From assembly GCA_019915135.1 (NCBI GenBank), contig JAHLMK010000012.1, positions 1-64,000 of the forward strand: DNA of 64,000 nt, read 5' to 3'. This DNA comes from Strobilurus pachycystidiatus. Taxonomy: Eukaryota; Basidiomycota; Agaricomycetes; Agaricales; Physalacriaceae. The notes beneath the pieces are model-generated. The model was not told the origin of the DNA, ran no database searches, and saw only the letters and a program-made list of their open reading frames with translations. How positions within the stretch are numbered: position 1 is the stretch's first letter; every line of letters begins with the position of its first letter. Positions 23,791 to 36,600 of the stretch are shown here, piece after piece. The translations under genes and the position numbers were made by a program.

Positions 23791-24336
23791 AAACGTACGG
23801 CAGTGACTCCGATTCTGATGCGGACTATATCCCTTGAATTCATTCTCATTTATGCTCTCACCAACTCGACAACTGTCTGATTCTATTCGAATCTCACACC
23901 AGTAGTCTACGTACATGGGCGACCAACTCTAGGTCGGTCTCGTGGCCAAGTGCCCTTGACTCTCACCGAGAGACGTAGGTTGACCTTCTTAAAAGTGGAG
24001 ATATCCTGGTGTTGAGGTGGGAGCCTCGAGCTCGCCCGATGGAAGGGCTTCACAAGCGGCCGTTCCTCAATGGGACCGCGTGCCGTCACCTACCTACCGA
24101 TGGTATGTCAATGGTTTGCACTTCCATCTGTCTGATAGCACAATGCTTGGGTTGCACTCCGCGAGAGTGGACTGACCGGTTGGTTCAGTAGTGTCCTTTT
24201 CGGTTGTGGCATCAGTGCAACCAATAGCCTTGCTCATGTGGCCTGACAGCTAGAATGTGCAAATGCCAGTGTGTCAACTTAGTTGATAAAGGAATGACGG
24301 AACTAGGATAACTCATAGTTGTGTGAAATGGCACGC

Positions 24337-25818
24337 TTATTCCTCAATTGGGGAATAACTACGATGAGTATGAAGCCCCAGGAAGACCAGGCTACCGTCA
24401 GAGGCTTGCGATTCTTCCCAGTGATACTGCCTCCAGAGAAAACCCTGATCCCAACGACGACCGCAATATTCAATGGCTGGTCCCCAGGCCTCAGGCATAA
24501 GACGACTACTCATCCATGCCCGCAGTGTCCTGCTGTCCGGATACTCTGCCAGGGATCCACTGATTCTGAGCTCAAAGCGGTCGACATGCACGCTGGCCCT
24601 CTGCAGCAGAGCTGGTAACCGTAGCCATTGCTCATGAGGGGCATCTCCAACGACGGTAATCATGTCGCAGCCCAGAAGAAGCTGTAATCGGAACATACTG
24701 TCGATGTTGTGCATGACGAGGTGGAGTGTGAGGTCAGTGACACTCGGCGGCATGGTCTCCAAAAAAGAGAGAGGACGGAAGAGTGATGCGAAGTTGAGCC
24801 TGACGTGCAATTTCTCGAGTACATCACAAAACCGCATTGTGGGAGTGTGTTCCAAAGGCCGTTTGGACAGGTGAGCTGTGGAGGGGTTATTGGTGGCTCG
24901 ATTCATGAGGCAGAAACTGCTTACTATCAGCATAAACAGTCAGCTGTCGAATGGAATGGCGATTACCAAGCAAGACTTGACGTAGCAGGAAGAATGAGTG
25001 GCGAGCATCATGAATGTCTATCTCGAATTGCTCGAGAGCTTCAAGTGCATCTGAATAGCCAAGACCGATCGGATCCAGGTCAAGGACCATGAGCCCAAAG
25101 ACGCTGGCATTGACCACGCGCAAGATCTTCATCTTGGTCCAGGCTACGGGAAGTGGGGAGATGGGAGTCATATCATTGCTCGGGAAGCTGAGGCCGGTTA
25201 TAGCGACAGTGGTGAGATTGAGGAGTTCATCCTCTATGATCAATTCCTCCAAGTGCATGATCAAGTTGAGGAGGACCAACAAGGGGGGGAAGTTCAAAAC
25301 GCATCTCAGAACATGTAACTTCCTGACGTGGACGAGTTGGCAAGAGAGGGAGAACCATGAAGCAAGGGTCGTATATTCAGAATGATCGAACTCCATGGCA
25401 ATGCCATCGAGCACAATGACCTGCACTGTGGGGCAGCGCGAGAGGAGTTGGACGACATCCTCCAAGCTGATGGCAGAGCCTTTGAACGTGACGGATTTGA
25501 TGAAGTGTTCATGTTTCTTCAGCAGGTTCTCGTACCAGTGCGTGGGCTAATGAGAGGGTGTGAGAGAGAAAACATTGGCACGACCGAAGAACGCACATCC
25601 CGCTGTGCCATGGTCACCTCAATAGGAAAGATGATTGCAACGGAGGCGTGGACGAAAGGGAGCAACTGAAAGTGGGTGCGCCGGTCCACTTGCGCAAATG
25701 ATGCTATGCTCCGGCCATCTGAAATGTGCGTGCCAATCTCCCTGACCATGTCGAGTGGCAAGTCTGAAGGAGTTGTCGATGCATGAGCGTAGGCACTAGC
25801 GGAGAGACGTACGTGCAT
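24337..25818 (-). CDS. F-box protein with leucine-rich C-terminal region
   Basis: Exons 25818-25597, 25546-24925 and 24875-24337 (introns 50 and 49 nt) give 460 aa, starting at the ATG at 25818. An F-box-like helix set lies near residues 18-65 (DLPLDMVREIGTHI, SIASFAQVDRRTHFQLLPFV). The rest has irregular leucine-rich periodicity (VQVIVLDGIAM, LEELIIEDELLNL, DLTLHLVMHNI) as in fungal F-box/LRR-like proteins. F-box proteins normally recruit substrates to SCF (Skp1-Cul1-F-box) ubiquitin ligases; the target is unknown. Two more F-box genes follow at 26480 and 53106, with different sequences, so they are family members rather than recent copies. Confidence 0.8.
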
Positions 25819-26479
25819 AGCCTGTCTTGCCTGTTGGCTCGCCTGATGAAGCCCTTGTTCGGTGAGTGCGACAGATACACAGCTTTTTCATGGTGGCGAC
25901 AGTCGGTGCAAAGGGGGGTGACACGATAAAGTCACCTGTAGGGGTCACAGTGACTTGAAACCACGGGAATTAGTACTAGCGAGATTTGTACACGCATGTG
26001 TGGGAATACCTTTTTGCCATTGGCCCATGCGACGGCCGCTCACTGGCATCGCCACCTCTCGCTAAGTCATGGAGGTCAGAATGGCTGTACTGCCTCGATA
26101 TACGGGGTCCCGACGCGACCGTCACGACGAACATGTGGATGCAAGAGTGCCGAAACAGGTGCTGTACGAACTTCGGGAATGATGCCAGGATGATGTGAGG
26201 GCAAACACAAGCTCACAGCCGCTCGGGGAGTGCAAGACTCCAACCCGCATCTGTTGAACAAGAAACGTCCTATTGTCAGCGCTAGATCGCGGACAGGTCA
26301 GCGGGTCAAGAGGGCATTTAAGACTGCGGGCGTGGTATTCCGGAGAGATGTCGAGGGAGCCGGGCTAGTTCTATTGCCATTGGAAACGGGTATACGATGA
26401 ACGTGAGCAGTCAAAGGTGTGACACAATTTAGGGATATTTCAAGTGGAATGTGATGTCTGCTTTCTTCCTGCGTCCACG
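25819..26479. other. Divergent intergenic region between two F-box genes
   Basis: The two F-box genes point away from each other across 661 bp. No ORF here is convincing and I see no clear TATA box. Confidence 0.4.
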
Positions 26480-27750
26480 ATGGGAAACAAGGGGTCCAAA
26501 TTCATGCCTGGGGAAATGTGGGACGAATGCGTGCAGTGGCTGAGGGAGGACCAGGCCTCCCTGCGCTCATTGGCCCTTGTCTCCAAAGTACACCAGGCGG
26601 TGGCCCAGCGCCTACTGTTTAGGGAGTGCGCCTGGAGGCTCACAGGCCAGGACTTGTGCGGTAAGGCCCACTGCTGCTGCCAACGCCAACAAATGACTCA
26701 ACGGTGGTTGTAGAGCTCAGCGACATCCTGGCGAAAAATCCGGCTTTGCCCACTTATATGCGGAAACTCAAAATCATCGTCCTGACGCCTGAGGGGAACC
26801 GACTTGTGCGGGCACATTTGTGCATATTGGAGTGCAACCTGGAGAAGTGCGTCAACACGTCGGCACTACACTTTGTCGGGATAGACTTCGAAAGGGGTGA
26901 GATGGCAAGGAGGGTGAAGAGGGCACGTCAGCATTGGAAGGCGGACTTTCAACATCTTTGGTTCGAAGGATGCAGGTACCGAGCGGGAGATCTAAGCCTC
27001 CTGTTCGACGGCATATCAGTCTTGAAAAGCTTCATGGCAGTGGGGGATACCTTCAGCCATGAAAAGCATGTCGAACCACCGGCTCTCAATCCATTCAAAG
27101 CCGCGGACGTGCACATCGCAGAACTCAAGGGTTCCTGCTATGAGCTCTGTGGCACGCGCCTAATCACAGAGTGGCAACTCTTTCTGGAGAATTATGTGCT
27201 GCCATGGGCGGTAAGGTTGTCTGTCGATTGGATCCCTGAGAGTGGGCAGTTGAATGGTGCGATCCTGCGAACATTGACCCTTCAAGTGGCCGAAACAGGT
27301 GAGCGAAGCCGGCTGTGAGTAAACGGCCCAGAAGATCTGACAGTTCGCGTTGCAGAGGAAGTCGTGGACCTAAAATGTTTGCCCTTGGTGTTGCGCCGTG
27401 TACGTTTTCTCTCGGTAACCTTGTCGACGAACGGCTGGGGTTGGCTGCAAGCAGCATTGGCGTCAGTGCGGTGTGAGAGTGCACTGGAGGGAGTGACTAT
27501 CATAACCAAAGGGCGCTTGCAGGCTATGGAATCGATCAAAGCGGCAGAAACTCTCTTTGGCGGCGACCATCGCCACTACTATTCGCACCTGAAAAGGCTT
27601 GCCGTCCACACACGCGGCAGGTCAAGAGAAGAGTGGTCGGGTTTCGTTTATCATTGGGGTGAAAAAGAACGATGCACGATAGAGGTATTGGAGGACGGCG
27701 AGCCATGGTGTTGGGGATTGTCTACGAGTGGCTACGGAATGGACGTGTAA
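26480..27750 (+). CDS. F-box-like protein with a possible N-myristoylation signal
   Basis: Exons 26480-26660, 26714-27298 and 27356-27750 (introns 53 and 57 nt) give 386 aa. The ATG at 26480 sits in a good context. The N-terminus MGNKGSKF fits the N-myristoylation consensus (Gly2, Ser6, Lys7). Residues about 10-50 (MWDECVQWL, SLRSLALVSKVHQAVAQRLLFREC) resemble an F-box. The remainder is an irregular leucine-rich region (YMRKLKIIVL, LRTLTLQVAET, VRFLSVTLST) with no catalytic motif. It probably acts as a substrate adaptor of an SCF ligase, possibly at a membrane if the lipid signal is used. The gene ends 31 bp from the convergent 3' end of JmjC copy 1. Confidence 0.75.
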
Positions 27751-27781
27751 AAATGACCTAACGGGATCTCCTCGCTTGAAT

Positions 27782-30700
27782 TCAATCTTCCTCCTCTTCT
27801 TCTTGACTGAAAACAAGTGGTGGCTTGCGACGAGTGGGTGCACTCTCATCGGATGAATGCCCTGTGGAGTCATCCGATGGCTCCTCAAGACGTTCCATAC
27901 GACGAAGACGCTTCCTGGATGGAAGGCGACGTCGCTCTCTCGGCCGTTTGGCTTGAGAGACAGCCTGATGGGGTGGGAGGAAGGATGCGTCGGTGCGTGG
28001 GTCAGAGTCTAGGATCGGGCTTAGAGGTCGTGTTTGTGGCTCCAGATCGCTGATACTGGCAGACTGTGAGGGTTGGGACCGCACAGCGGAAACAGTCCCG
28101 TGAAGAGCTGGGAAAAGGGTCTGCGCCCCCCCGCGCGGGACGAGGTCGACGGGACTCATTGGATTGCGAATGGAGAAGATAGGCATAAATGTCTCTTGCC
28201 ACAATGAGCGAATGGTGTCTGCTACGGCTGGCTCCGAAAGGTGTGCACAGCTCGCCGACGGGGCTTGCACATTCCTGACGGAGGAGATGAATACCATAAG
28301 ACCGGAGAGGAACGCGGTGGGAACATCGACGAAGAGGTCGCATTGGTCAGACCCTTCGAAGCAGTCGACGGAGTAGTGCTCGCGGTGAAAGATGAGAAAC
28401 TGCTCAAACAATTTCGATGCCGCATGGCATTCCGCGAGGACCATGTCATGAGCACTTGGTCCGAGTAAGAGAGGGCCCGACAGGATCACTAAACCGAGGA
28501 AAACAATGTCGACCAGCCCTTGGAATTCATGATGGGACGGGTGACGATACGCGTCGGACTTGCCTAAGTGGGTGTCGGGATTGGGAGATCGAGATATATA
28601 AGTGCGATCTTACCGACGAGGGCTCCATGGCACCAGCACATGAGGAATCGAGCGTAAAGGGCCCACGTGTGCGTGTAGTCTGTCTGTGTATCCAAAGCAG
28701 TCATTTGAATGAGCCCAGGCAGTGCGTCGCGGAGGACGAAACGGTTTAAGAGAGTGCCGCGGCGAACTACAGAGTTTTGGAGGTTGAGAGAGTACGTCTC
28801 GGCCCAAGCGGGAATGATACTGTGGGGATTGGTAAGGGATCGGGCTGGGCAAATGAGACTTACACAATATCACCAGCCTTCATGTAAATCGCATTTGTGA
28901 CGATATCCTTGTATTTCAGGCTGTCATTATCCCAGCAACGTAGAAAATCTGCAAAGTCATTGGCGCGAAAGGCGCGCTCGACGCAGATGACGATACATTC
29001 TCCTTGGACGACCTCGACAGTCGTTGGGAGACCGGTGTTATCGCAAGATTGGGGGTGGTCTGCCGTGGCGCTGCCGATGGCATGCCAAAACCGACCGCAG
29101 TGCATGTCCAAGGGTTGGGAATCATCGGGAAGAAGAGGTTCCGTCGCACTAAGGACATAGGGTATATGGTCGAGGTGACTGAGAGAACTGCTCAACGGTT
29201 GTTTCGTATGTTACAGGGGAGGAACGCACTTTATGGACGAGGGCAAGAACTCGACGTCCCGCCCTTCGTGCGGTATGTCATTGAGGGAGACAACGTCCCC
29301 ACGGTCGCCGAGGGTGAACTCGGCGAGAAGTTGAAGAACACTGAGACGTCTGTCATGTCCTGGCATTGACAAATGTGGAAAGTCCCGAAAAAGCGGATCT
29401 GTGTGAAAGGGTTGAACGCTTGACGGGGAAACAGAAAAATTGACGCTGACAAGTGGCATCGAACGGTTGTTGGATATCAAGAACGGAATTGAAAAGGGAC
29501 GGAGAGATGGAGGGTGAGGATGGCCGTTGAATGGACGACACATGCACAAAGTGTCTGGAAGGGTAGCTGTATTGCTTGAGGGTAGACTGCTGCTCCCACT
29601 GGGAGAGGGAGAAACGTTTGACGATTAGACCGTCATGTTCCAGTGGCAGTAGGTCGGCGCCGTGTAGAGGCTTGGATACGTGGGCGGTGAACAGCTTGCT
29701 GAGCCGGAAGGTGCACAGGTCCAACTGGAGGGGTAGTTTGGTCACGTGGTCGAGAAAGAGGGATGACACTGACGAGATGCTGTAGTGGCTTCACTGTCAC
29801 CTGCACCCAGCCGTTGGAGCGGGAATCATAAACTTTGAATGCGATCGGTACCGCGCGCTGGGGTGATAATGAGAGGTAAACGATGTTCAAGATTGGGCAA
29901 CCTACATCAGTGCGTTCGCCGCTTCTGTCACCAACAATAGACTGTGAAGCAGGCGTCGTCGTGGCCTTGAGGGTATTGGCCAACAGCATTGCAATATGGG
30001 CGTCGGTAGATTCCAAGACCTGTTGGCGAATGGCCGCTCGTACTGGGGTGGCGGCGTGGCGAAGGTCATCTGGCGGTGGCGGAGTTTCGTCGTCCACAAC
30101 GGAGGGGGAAATGGGACCCTCTTTCGTCCGCGGCTGTCTCTCTTGACGATCCGAAGTGCGCTTGCGACGGGTTTTTTTGTTGGGCGGTTCCGCCTGACCT
30201 TCCTCGCCTCCATTGCTGTTCACAGATGGCTGGCGGAGTTGCCTGGGTCCGTTGACAGGGAGGGGTGCAGCTGTGACAACCTCATCGAGCATGGTCCTGT
30301 ACCAGGCGGATTGATCTATATTGCATGGGAGAGAGAGGATCTTTTTGACCTCATCGGCAAGCGTGAGGAGGGAGTTTACGACGGAGACACCTCCTTGAAT
30401 GATGCGAAAAAGGCATTCCACGGCGGCTTTCTCCAGCGCAAGGAGCGTCGGGGGGAGCGGTCCCCTCTTGAAGAGGTAACGGTTGGCCAACTGTACACAG
30501 TTAACGGGTAAGACAGGCGTCTGAAATGGGGACGCACGTGGAGAAGGCCTATGAGGCTGGGTTTCGACGCGCTGGGGGGCGCTTCGCAAAACAAGAAGAT
30601 GGGTGATATGGCCAAGAAGAGGTAGAAATCGGGGTGCGCGAAATCATATTCTGATTGGTTCTCGACCAAGGCATAAGAAACCGTGGAATGGTACGTCTGT

Positions 30701-31565
30701 TCGGATAGCCTGTTGCGTGTGAGGTGGGACGGCCGGAAGCAGTCGAAAGTGCTCACGATTGGATGGTCTTGAGGAGAGGCCTCTCTGAAAACTATCAGGC
30801 GCGTTGAGTATGGAGAGGTCGCGTTGTGTGCTTCCTATGCGTACCACAGTTGTTCTGAGATTGTCGGCAAAGTGGCTGGCACGAAGAATCCAGAGGCCGG
30901 AATTGACATTGCTGAGGCCGAGGGCGTACCCTTCAGATATGGCTTGGGAGCCAGGATCATCACCTTGCGAAACATGTGGAGCAGCGGAGCGGGCCGCGGC
31001 CAGGAGGGATGCTTCAGAGGAAAGGAAAGACTTCGCGCCCTTGGAAAGGTTCTCGAGGGTAGATAGAAGAAGGTTAGCCACATTCATGGTGCTTTGGTGG
31101 AGGGCAGGGTCAATGGCATCCACGCGCACATTGGGAGGGAGGTCGAAGAGGTACAAGTCAACGAGGCGCAACGCGTGGAGCCGGTAGAGGAATCCCTTCA
31201 TGTCCATGGAAAGCTCGTGCTTGGCAAGGGTCGAAAGTTGGTCGAGCCTTTGGTTATAAAAGTAGCCGTCCACTTGGACGAGTTGCCGGTGACGGGAGAG
31301 CAGTTGTACGCCGTCGAGTACGGTTTTCTTGGCAGCCTAAAGGCGGACCGGATTATCGAGCCGAATAAAGTCACGGAAGAGGGGAACTGACGTTGCGGAA
31401 GGCCTGCTTGGAAGCTGGGGCCCTTTCACGATCCCAAGGGTAGGTTTCCCCTTGTTCGGGGAGGTGGTGCCAAAATATGCTCCGAATGAAAGGGGTGGCA
31501 ACAAAGTCGAATGTGGTTTCGAGGTAATCACAGAGGCTGTCTTGCGAGAAAGGTTGCTGCGACAT
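27782..31565 (-). CDS. JmjC-domain protein, copy 1, lacking metal-binding histidines
   Basis: Start ATG at 31565; exon 1 is 31565-31392, then a 55-nt intron. The N-terminal part is helical, with the family motif DFYLFLAISPIFLF near 30630. A long Pro/Ser/basic linker follows. The JmjC region includes QLLAEFTLGDRGDVV, then GRFWHAIGSATADHP and CDNTGLPTTVEVVQG, then the strand IYMKAGDIV. Aligned to copy 2, the HxD motif is SCD (Ser at 29048-29046) and the last ligand His is Thr (AETYSLN, codon 28797-28795). JmjC enzymes need these residues to hold Fe(II), so this copy is probably a pseudo-enzyme. The C-terminus is conserved with copies 2 and 3, then very basic (KRPRERRRLPSRKRLRR) and acidic at the end (SQEEEEED). 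Internal exons were not all resolved. Confidence 0.75.
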
Positions 31566-31653
31566 GACGAGGGAGGAAAGAGAGAGACGAGAGCCACGTG
31601 ATGTCCGCGGCCGTTCTAGTATGTTTCTCGCAGGGGATGATCGCGCTTGCATC
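31566..31653. promoter_or_regulatory. Compact divergent promoter, JmjC copy 1 / PIF1
   Basis: Only 88 bp separate the two start codons (31565 minus, 31654 plus). The interval holds a CACGTG E-box at 31595-31600 and a purine-rich run. An in-frame ATG at 31621 could lengthen PIF1 and shrink the gap further. Shared control of the two genes is likely from geometry alone. Confidence 0.5.
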
Positions 31654-33578
31654 ATGCCCAGATCAACGAAACGGAGCGAGCCGCCCAAGCGTACTATCCG
31701 CGACTTTTTTTCGGCGCCTGTTCCGGTGGTGGCGGTGTCGAAAGACTCGGGCGCTTTGGAAGTCAGCGAGGTGTGTTTGAGTGGCGAGCAAGCACGTGTT
31801 ATGAAGATGGTGGTGGAGGAGGGGAAGAGTATCTTCTTCACAGGCGCGGCTGGTATGTTTCACCGGACGTGGGGAGCTCCTGGAATGGTCTGACTTGAGA
31901 TAGGTACGGGGAAATCACTGCTCCTGAGGGCCATCATCATTGCCCTCAAGAAGAAGTTCAATGGTCCGGCAGTGGCGGTCACCGCCAGCACAGGCAAGGC
32001 AGCAGCAAACATTGGAGGTGGGGGGAAGCGGTTTTCAGTTTGGCAGCCCACAGCTAATCAGCCACAGGACAAACAGTGAATTCCTGGGGCTGCCTGAAGA
32101 CCAACGGTGAAAAGCTGGAGGACGTTGTAGCGTGGATTAGGAAGTGCAAGGGGGCGAAGAAAAGATGGCTGGAGGCCAAGGTGCTCATCATAGACGAAAG
32201 TGAGCTGCAAAACATGTGCGTTTCGCAAGCTGACGGAGGGCAGTTTCAATGATAGACTCACCGACGTTCAACATGATGGGTAAGATTGCACAGACGATCA
32301 GGAAAAACTTCGATAAGCCGTTCGGGGGCCTGCAAGTGGTGGTTACGGGAGATTTCCTGCAGCTCCCACCGGTGACTACCGGTTCTCGGGAGCCTCTCTT
32401 CGCTTTCGAGTCAGCGGCATGGAGGGACACGCTGGACCGCGAGGTGCAGCTGGTGAAAGTGTTTCGACAAACAGACAACAGTAGGCCCTGCGTGTCTTCA
32501 TCTCTGTTCAGGTCTGACTAGGCAGGAAAGGTTTGGTAAACGCTTTAAACTCTGTACGTATGGGGACGCCGACGGAGGACGCGGTCACGCTGTTCAAGTC
32601 GCTATCCAGAGAGTTGCCCGTCGAGCATATCATGACGGGTAAACAGGGCTCAGGTGTTCCGGTGTCGAAGATGAACGAGTTGCTGCCAACAGAGCTGTTC
32701 TCGACGCGGAAGGCGGTGAAGGAAGCTAACGACAGACATCTCAACGGCCTCCACGCTGAAACGTTCCTGTACGAGGCGACGGACACAGGGTCGAAAAACT
32801 TTCTTGATTCGACCTTGATGGTGGAGGAGGAACTGGTTTTGAAAGTTGGAGCACAGGTAATGCTGGTCAAGAACATAGACGACGTCTTGGTCAACGGTCT
32901 CGTCGGGAAGGTGATAGGATTCTACGAGTCGGGGCAACTGGAGGGAGGAGCGCAAGGGAAAAAGAAAGGCGGCCCATTGAGGAACGTGGTGTTGGGAGAG
33001 GACGGAAGGGCTATTATGGGTGAAAGCCGGGCAAAGAGGAGAAGGGAGCGCGCAACGCGCCTGCCGCTTGTGCTCTTTCAATACGCCAAACCGGGCGCAG
33101 TGGGTGAGGTTGTGACGGAGGCTGTGCTGATGAAGACAGAGGTCTTTCATGCAGACAATTCGGACGGCAAGTCAAGCGCGAAAAGGACTCAAATGTGGGT
33201 AGTGGTTGTGTTCACCGCCAGCGACGGTGGACTGACCAGTATTGCTGCACAGTCCGTTGATACTCGCTTGGGCGATGTCGATTCACAAAAGTCAAGGTCA
33301 AACGATCCACCGCGTAAAGGTCAATCTTTCCAGAATATTTGAGAAAGGTCAGCGGTACTCTGACCCTCAGGCTGGCGTTGGCTGAACGCGTATACACTAC
33401 AGGCCAAACATATGTCGCACTGTCTCGCGCGTCCTCCACGGAAGGCCTCCAAGTGGTTGGTTTTACGCGGTCAAAGGTCAGTGACACGTGTGAGGGGCAA
33501 AGTGTGCAACTGACGGTTAAAAAGGTCATGGTGTATCCAAAGGTGGTAGAATGGAACGGGAAGCTTGAAGCGTTGTAG
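31654..33578 (+). CDS. PIF1-family DNA helicase
   Basis: Seven exons: 31654-31852, 31904-32017, 32077-32199, 32244-32480, 32522-33194, 33253-33347 and 33403-33578. Together they give an uninterrupted 538-aa protein. Motif I is FFTGAAGTGKS (split by intron 1). Motif II is LIIDEISMID (split by intron 3). Then come [20 protein letters not shown], the [20 protein letters not shown] block and [19 protein letters not shown]. These are the SF1B/PIF1 signatures in order, and the domain is nearly the whole protein, with a short basic N-terminus ([19 protein letters not shown]). PIF1 helicases unwind DNA 5'-3', remove telomerase and resolve G-quadruplexes; Helitron transposases carry a relative. No Rep domain is present, so this is not a Helitron. 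Basidiomycetes often have several PIF1 genes, and this one may be a dispersed paralogue. Confidence 0.92.
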
Positions 33579-33582
33579 AGTG

Positions 33583-33620
33583 CCACGTGACTTGTTGCTA
33601 AAGACAAGTAAGTCACGTGG
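33583..33620. promoter_or_regulatory. Inverted repeat of CACGTG sites between PIF1 and K1
   Basis: CCACGTGACTT (33583-33593) and AAGTCACGTGG (33610-33620) form a perfect 11-bp stem, each half holding a CACGTG E-box. It lies in the 101-bp gap between the PIF1 stop and the K1 start, so it may be a terminator hairpin, a bHLH-factor site, or both. Confidence 0.6.
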
Positions 33621-33679
33621 ATGTATTCCCCTGTGTTTCCCAAGTAAATACAAGTTTCGTTTTCCTGCTTCTCGCCGTC

Positions 33680-36600
33680 ATGGAAGACGATCCCATTGAA
33701 AGTGACCATCATGAGCCAGTCGGGACATGGGTTGGGGTAAGTCTCCATATACAAGGATTGTCGATGACCCCTCACTGAATGGGTGTCTCAGACCGTCCCG
33801 CTGGGTGTGGTATGCCCGGTAAGTGGCGAAAATGTTTGGAAGGGAAAGGGAGTTTGCGGGCTGACATGTAGGGTAGGACTTTGTCGCTGTTACGGCTGGT
33901 GTCCCTGCAATGGAACCTGTCGAGGGGAGCGCGAATATATGGTATAGGACGCAGGTATACATGTTGCAGCCAGGCGATAGCGTTAAGCCGCCATTGGCTA
34001 GTGGTGTTGACGTGTGTATGGCGTGGCGTATGAAGAGACCACTGGCTGATGACCGTCATGTAGCGACAACTCAAAAGAACACGGGAAAAGAGCAAAGACG
34101 TGGACGAAGGGTTCATGAAAAGACCGCGAGTGGAAAATGGTGTGGCAGACACGGTGAGCGTAGGTGGCCAGGAAGCAGAGGATGCCGGTGCTGAGGGTCA
34201 CACTCGTGCGTCCGACGTGGACATAAAGGTGCGTTAGTTGCTTTTCTGTTTCTGTTCTGATACGTGACATTTGTGTATCAGGATTATACTGGTGGCCAGG
34301 AAGCAGAGGATGCCGGTGCTGAGGCTCACACTCTTGCGGCAGACGTGGACATAAAGGTGCGTTAGTTTCTGACTCTGTTCTGATACGTGACATTTCCGTA
34401 TCAGGATTATACTGGCGGGTCGGAGGAGCTTCTTAAAAATGGATTGGACTTGGACGCACAGGTGGCACCAGTGAGCTGCGACAAAAGCTCCCATCCACGT
34501 AGATTGATGTTTGACCGCAGGATGTTGGTGCCATAGCTCATTTGGCGACCTTGGAGTGTGAAGTCTTGAAGGACGTGCTCCGGGTGTTGTACAAGGTTCC
34601 TTATTGGCGTGCCGCGCTGAGGGAGGGCAAGCTTGAGTGGTTGGTCCGAAAGCTGCAGTGGGCCCACGGGTACCATGATGTGCTGGCGTGCGTTCTTTCA
34701 ATGATCTTGGGTATGACACGTACGTTCCGGGCGGCGCACGATGAATCCTCAACCAAGGCGTGGATGGCGATGGACCGCGTACTAGAGGCCGAGGCAGGAG
34801 GGGATGTGGGGGGGGCAATGGGTCGTCCCAACGTCCACTTTGATGAGGATTGGAGACAGATGGTCGGCCCGATGTACGAAAAGGCCGCATTGCAGGGCGA
34901 TGTTATGGCAGACGATACGTTGGCGAGTCTGGTGAAAGAGGCTATGTGGACGTGTTGGCCGAAGCTGAGCGCCACTTGCCTGCCGCCCGTCCCACACCTG
35001 CTTCACCTTTTACTGTCGCATACACCTCTCAAGAGTGACGGTACGCATGGATTGTGGCCAGCATTGGTGCGTGACACGTAAAGTGGGAACATCCGGCACT
35101 GATCGATGAGAAGGTATTCGCTCATGTGGACTGGCGTGCGTTGGACTTCGTGCCATCTAACCGCCTGGCAGGGGTGTTGCATCGATGTGGGGGTGCGGAG
35201 TCAAGCGTCGGCGCCGTGCTGGAGGAGTTGGGATGCCTTGTCTTCAATAACCTCAGAGGCGCGTATGACTGGGGCCAAAAGTACGTCTATACTCGTGTGT
35301 CGAGTGGCAGAGTGGTGTTAGGCGGGACATGTAGCAATACCGCTTTGGCCGGAGTGCTAGGGCTCGACGTTGCAGTGGTGGAGGAGATGGTGCAAGTAAT
35401 AGTCAGGGAACATGGTGAGTGATGTGCAGGCGTTTGGTCTATTGTTATGACTTTGGAGTCAGGAAGCATCCAAGAGGATGCACCGTCCGCCAAGGATGTC
35501 CATCTGGTGCGGTTGGCATTGGCTATATACAGGGATGCACCCATGGGCACAGGCGAAACATTGTCGATGGTGATGGTTCGCAAGCTTCTTCTCCTTGCCC
35601 ACCTGCATCAAAAATTGGTTGTGCCGATGTGCGAGGAATTGCCATCCTTGAAACGCTTCTTTGTCGAGGTCCGGGGGACAGGGCCCGGCCGGCCAACCAC
35701 GGGATGGTACAAGTTCGGGATGCCCTCGATTGGTTCACGTAAGGCTTGGCTGAGGGAAGCCCTAAACATGCAATGTGATGCCGATGTCGCGGGCCTTGGC
35801 CGGCGACTGGCGGACGGCCTTCGACACTGGGATCGGGGAATGGTAGAGCATGATTTCAAGGGGGGCGAATACACGGACAGGAGGAGCTTGGTGCCCGAGG
35901 ACATCTTGCGTGTAGCAAAGGACATGTTTCTGGTGCGCATGTGAGGTTTGTTGGCCGTGTCCCGCTAACTTATGCTTTCAGCGGACCAGTATACCTTATA
36001 TGATAACGGCCGCAGTCAGCGCGGGGGCCGACGCGAACGTCAGGAGCATATCTCTGACTGACGTGGAAACTTGGGTATCAGGCAGGTGTATCCGCATTGA
36101 ATGGCCTGAGGCTGCCAGCAGCAATGAGGTGCGATGTTTCCTAAAGGCATGGGGCGAGCATTGGGCGGTATTTCCGCGGAATACCGATGTATTTGGCCGA
36201 TTACCACCCCCTGCAGAACTGTTCGACAACCAGGAAATCCAACGGGAGCTGCCAAACGCCCCAGAGGATGACTCTGACTCAGAGTCGGACGTAGATGAAG
36301 AAGATAAAGGTTGGGATTCTCTCCGTGAGGAACACAACTAATGAGGTTGTAGGAGCGGTCAGTATATTTGAGCAGGAGGACCGCAAGGACGCCGGAGGTC
36401 AGGTGCAAGCTTTGCAGTCCCAAGACTTGAGACGATTCTTCCAGGCACCATTGGAGGGGAAATCTTTACAACGTGAGTGACCGGACATGCGCATTGAGGG
36501 CCGACGCGAGTTAGTTGCAGGGGCTATTGCGAAAATGAAGGCAAACGCGGTTAGATGGGAACAAACGGTCTTAAAGACTGTGCCGGCAAAGTCGGTGAGT

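Noticed and set aside
31654..33578. Helitron (PIF1-type helicase could be a Helitron remnant)
   Set aside because: No Rep domain upstream, the gene has seven clean exons, and no Helitron ends were seen.
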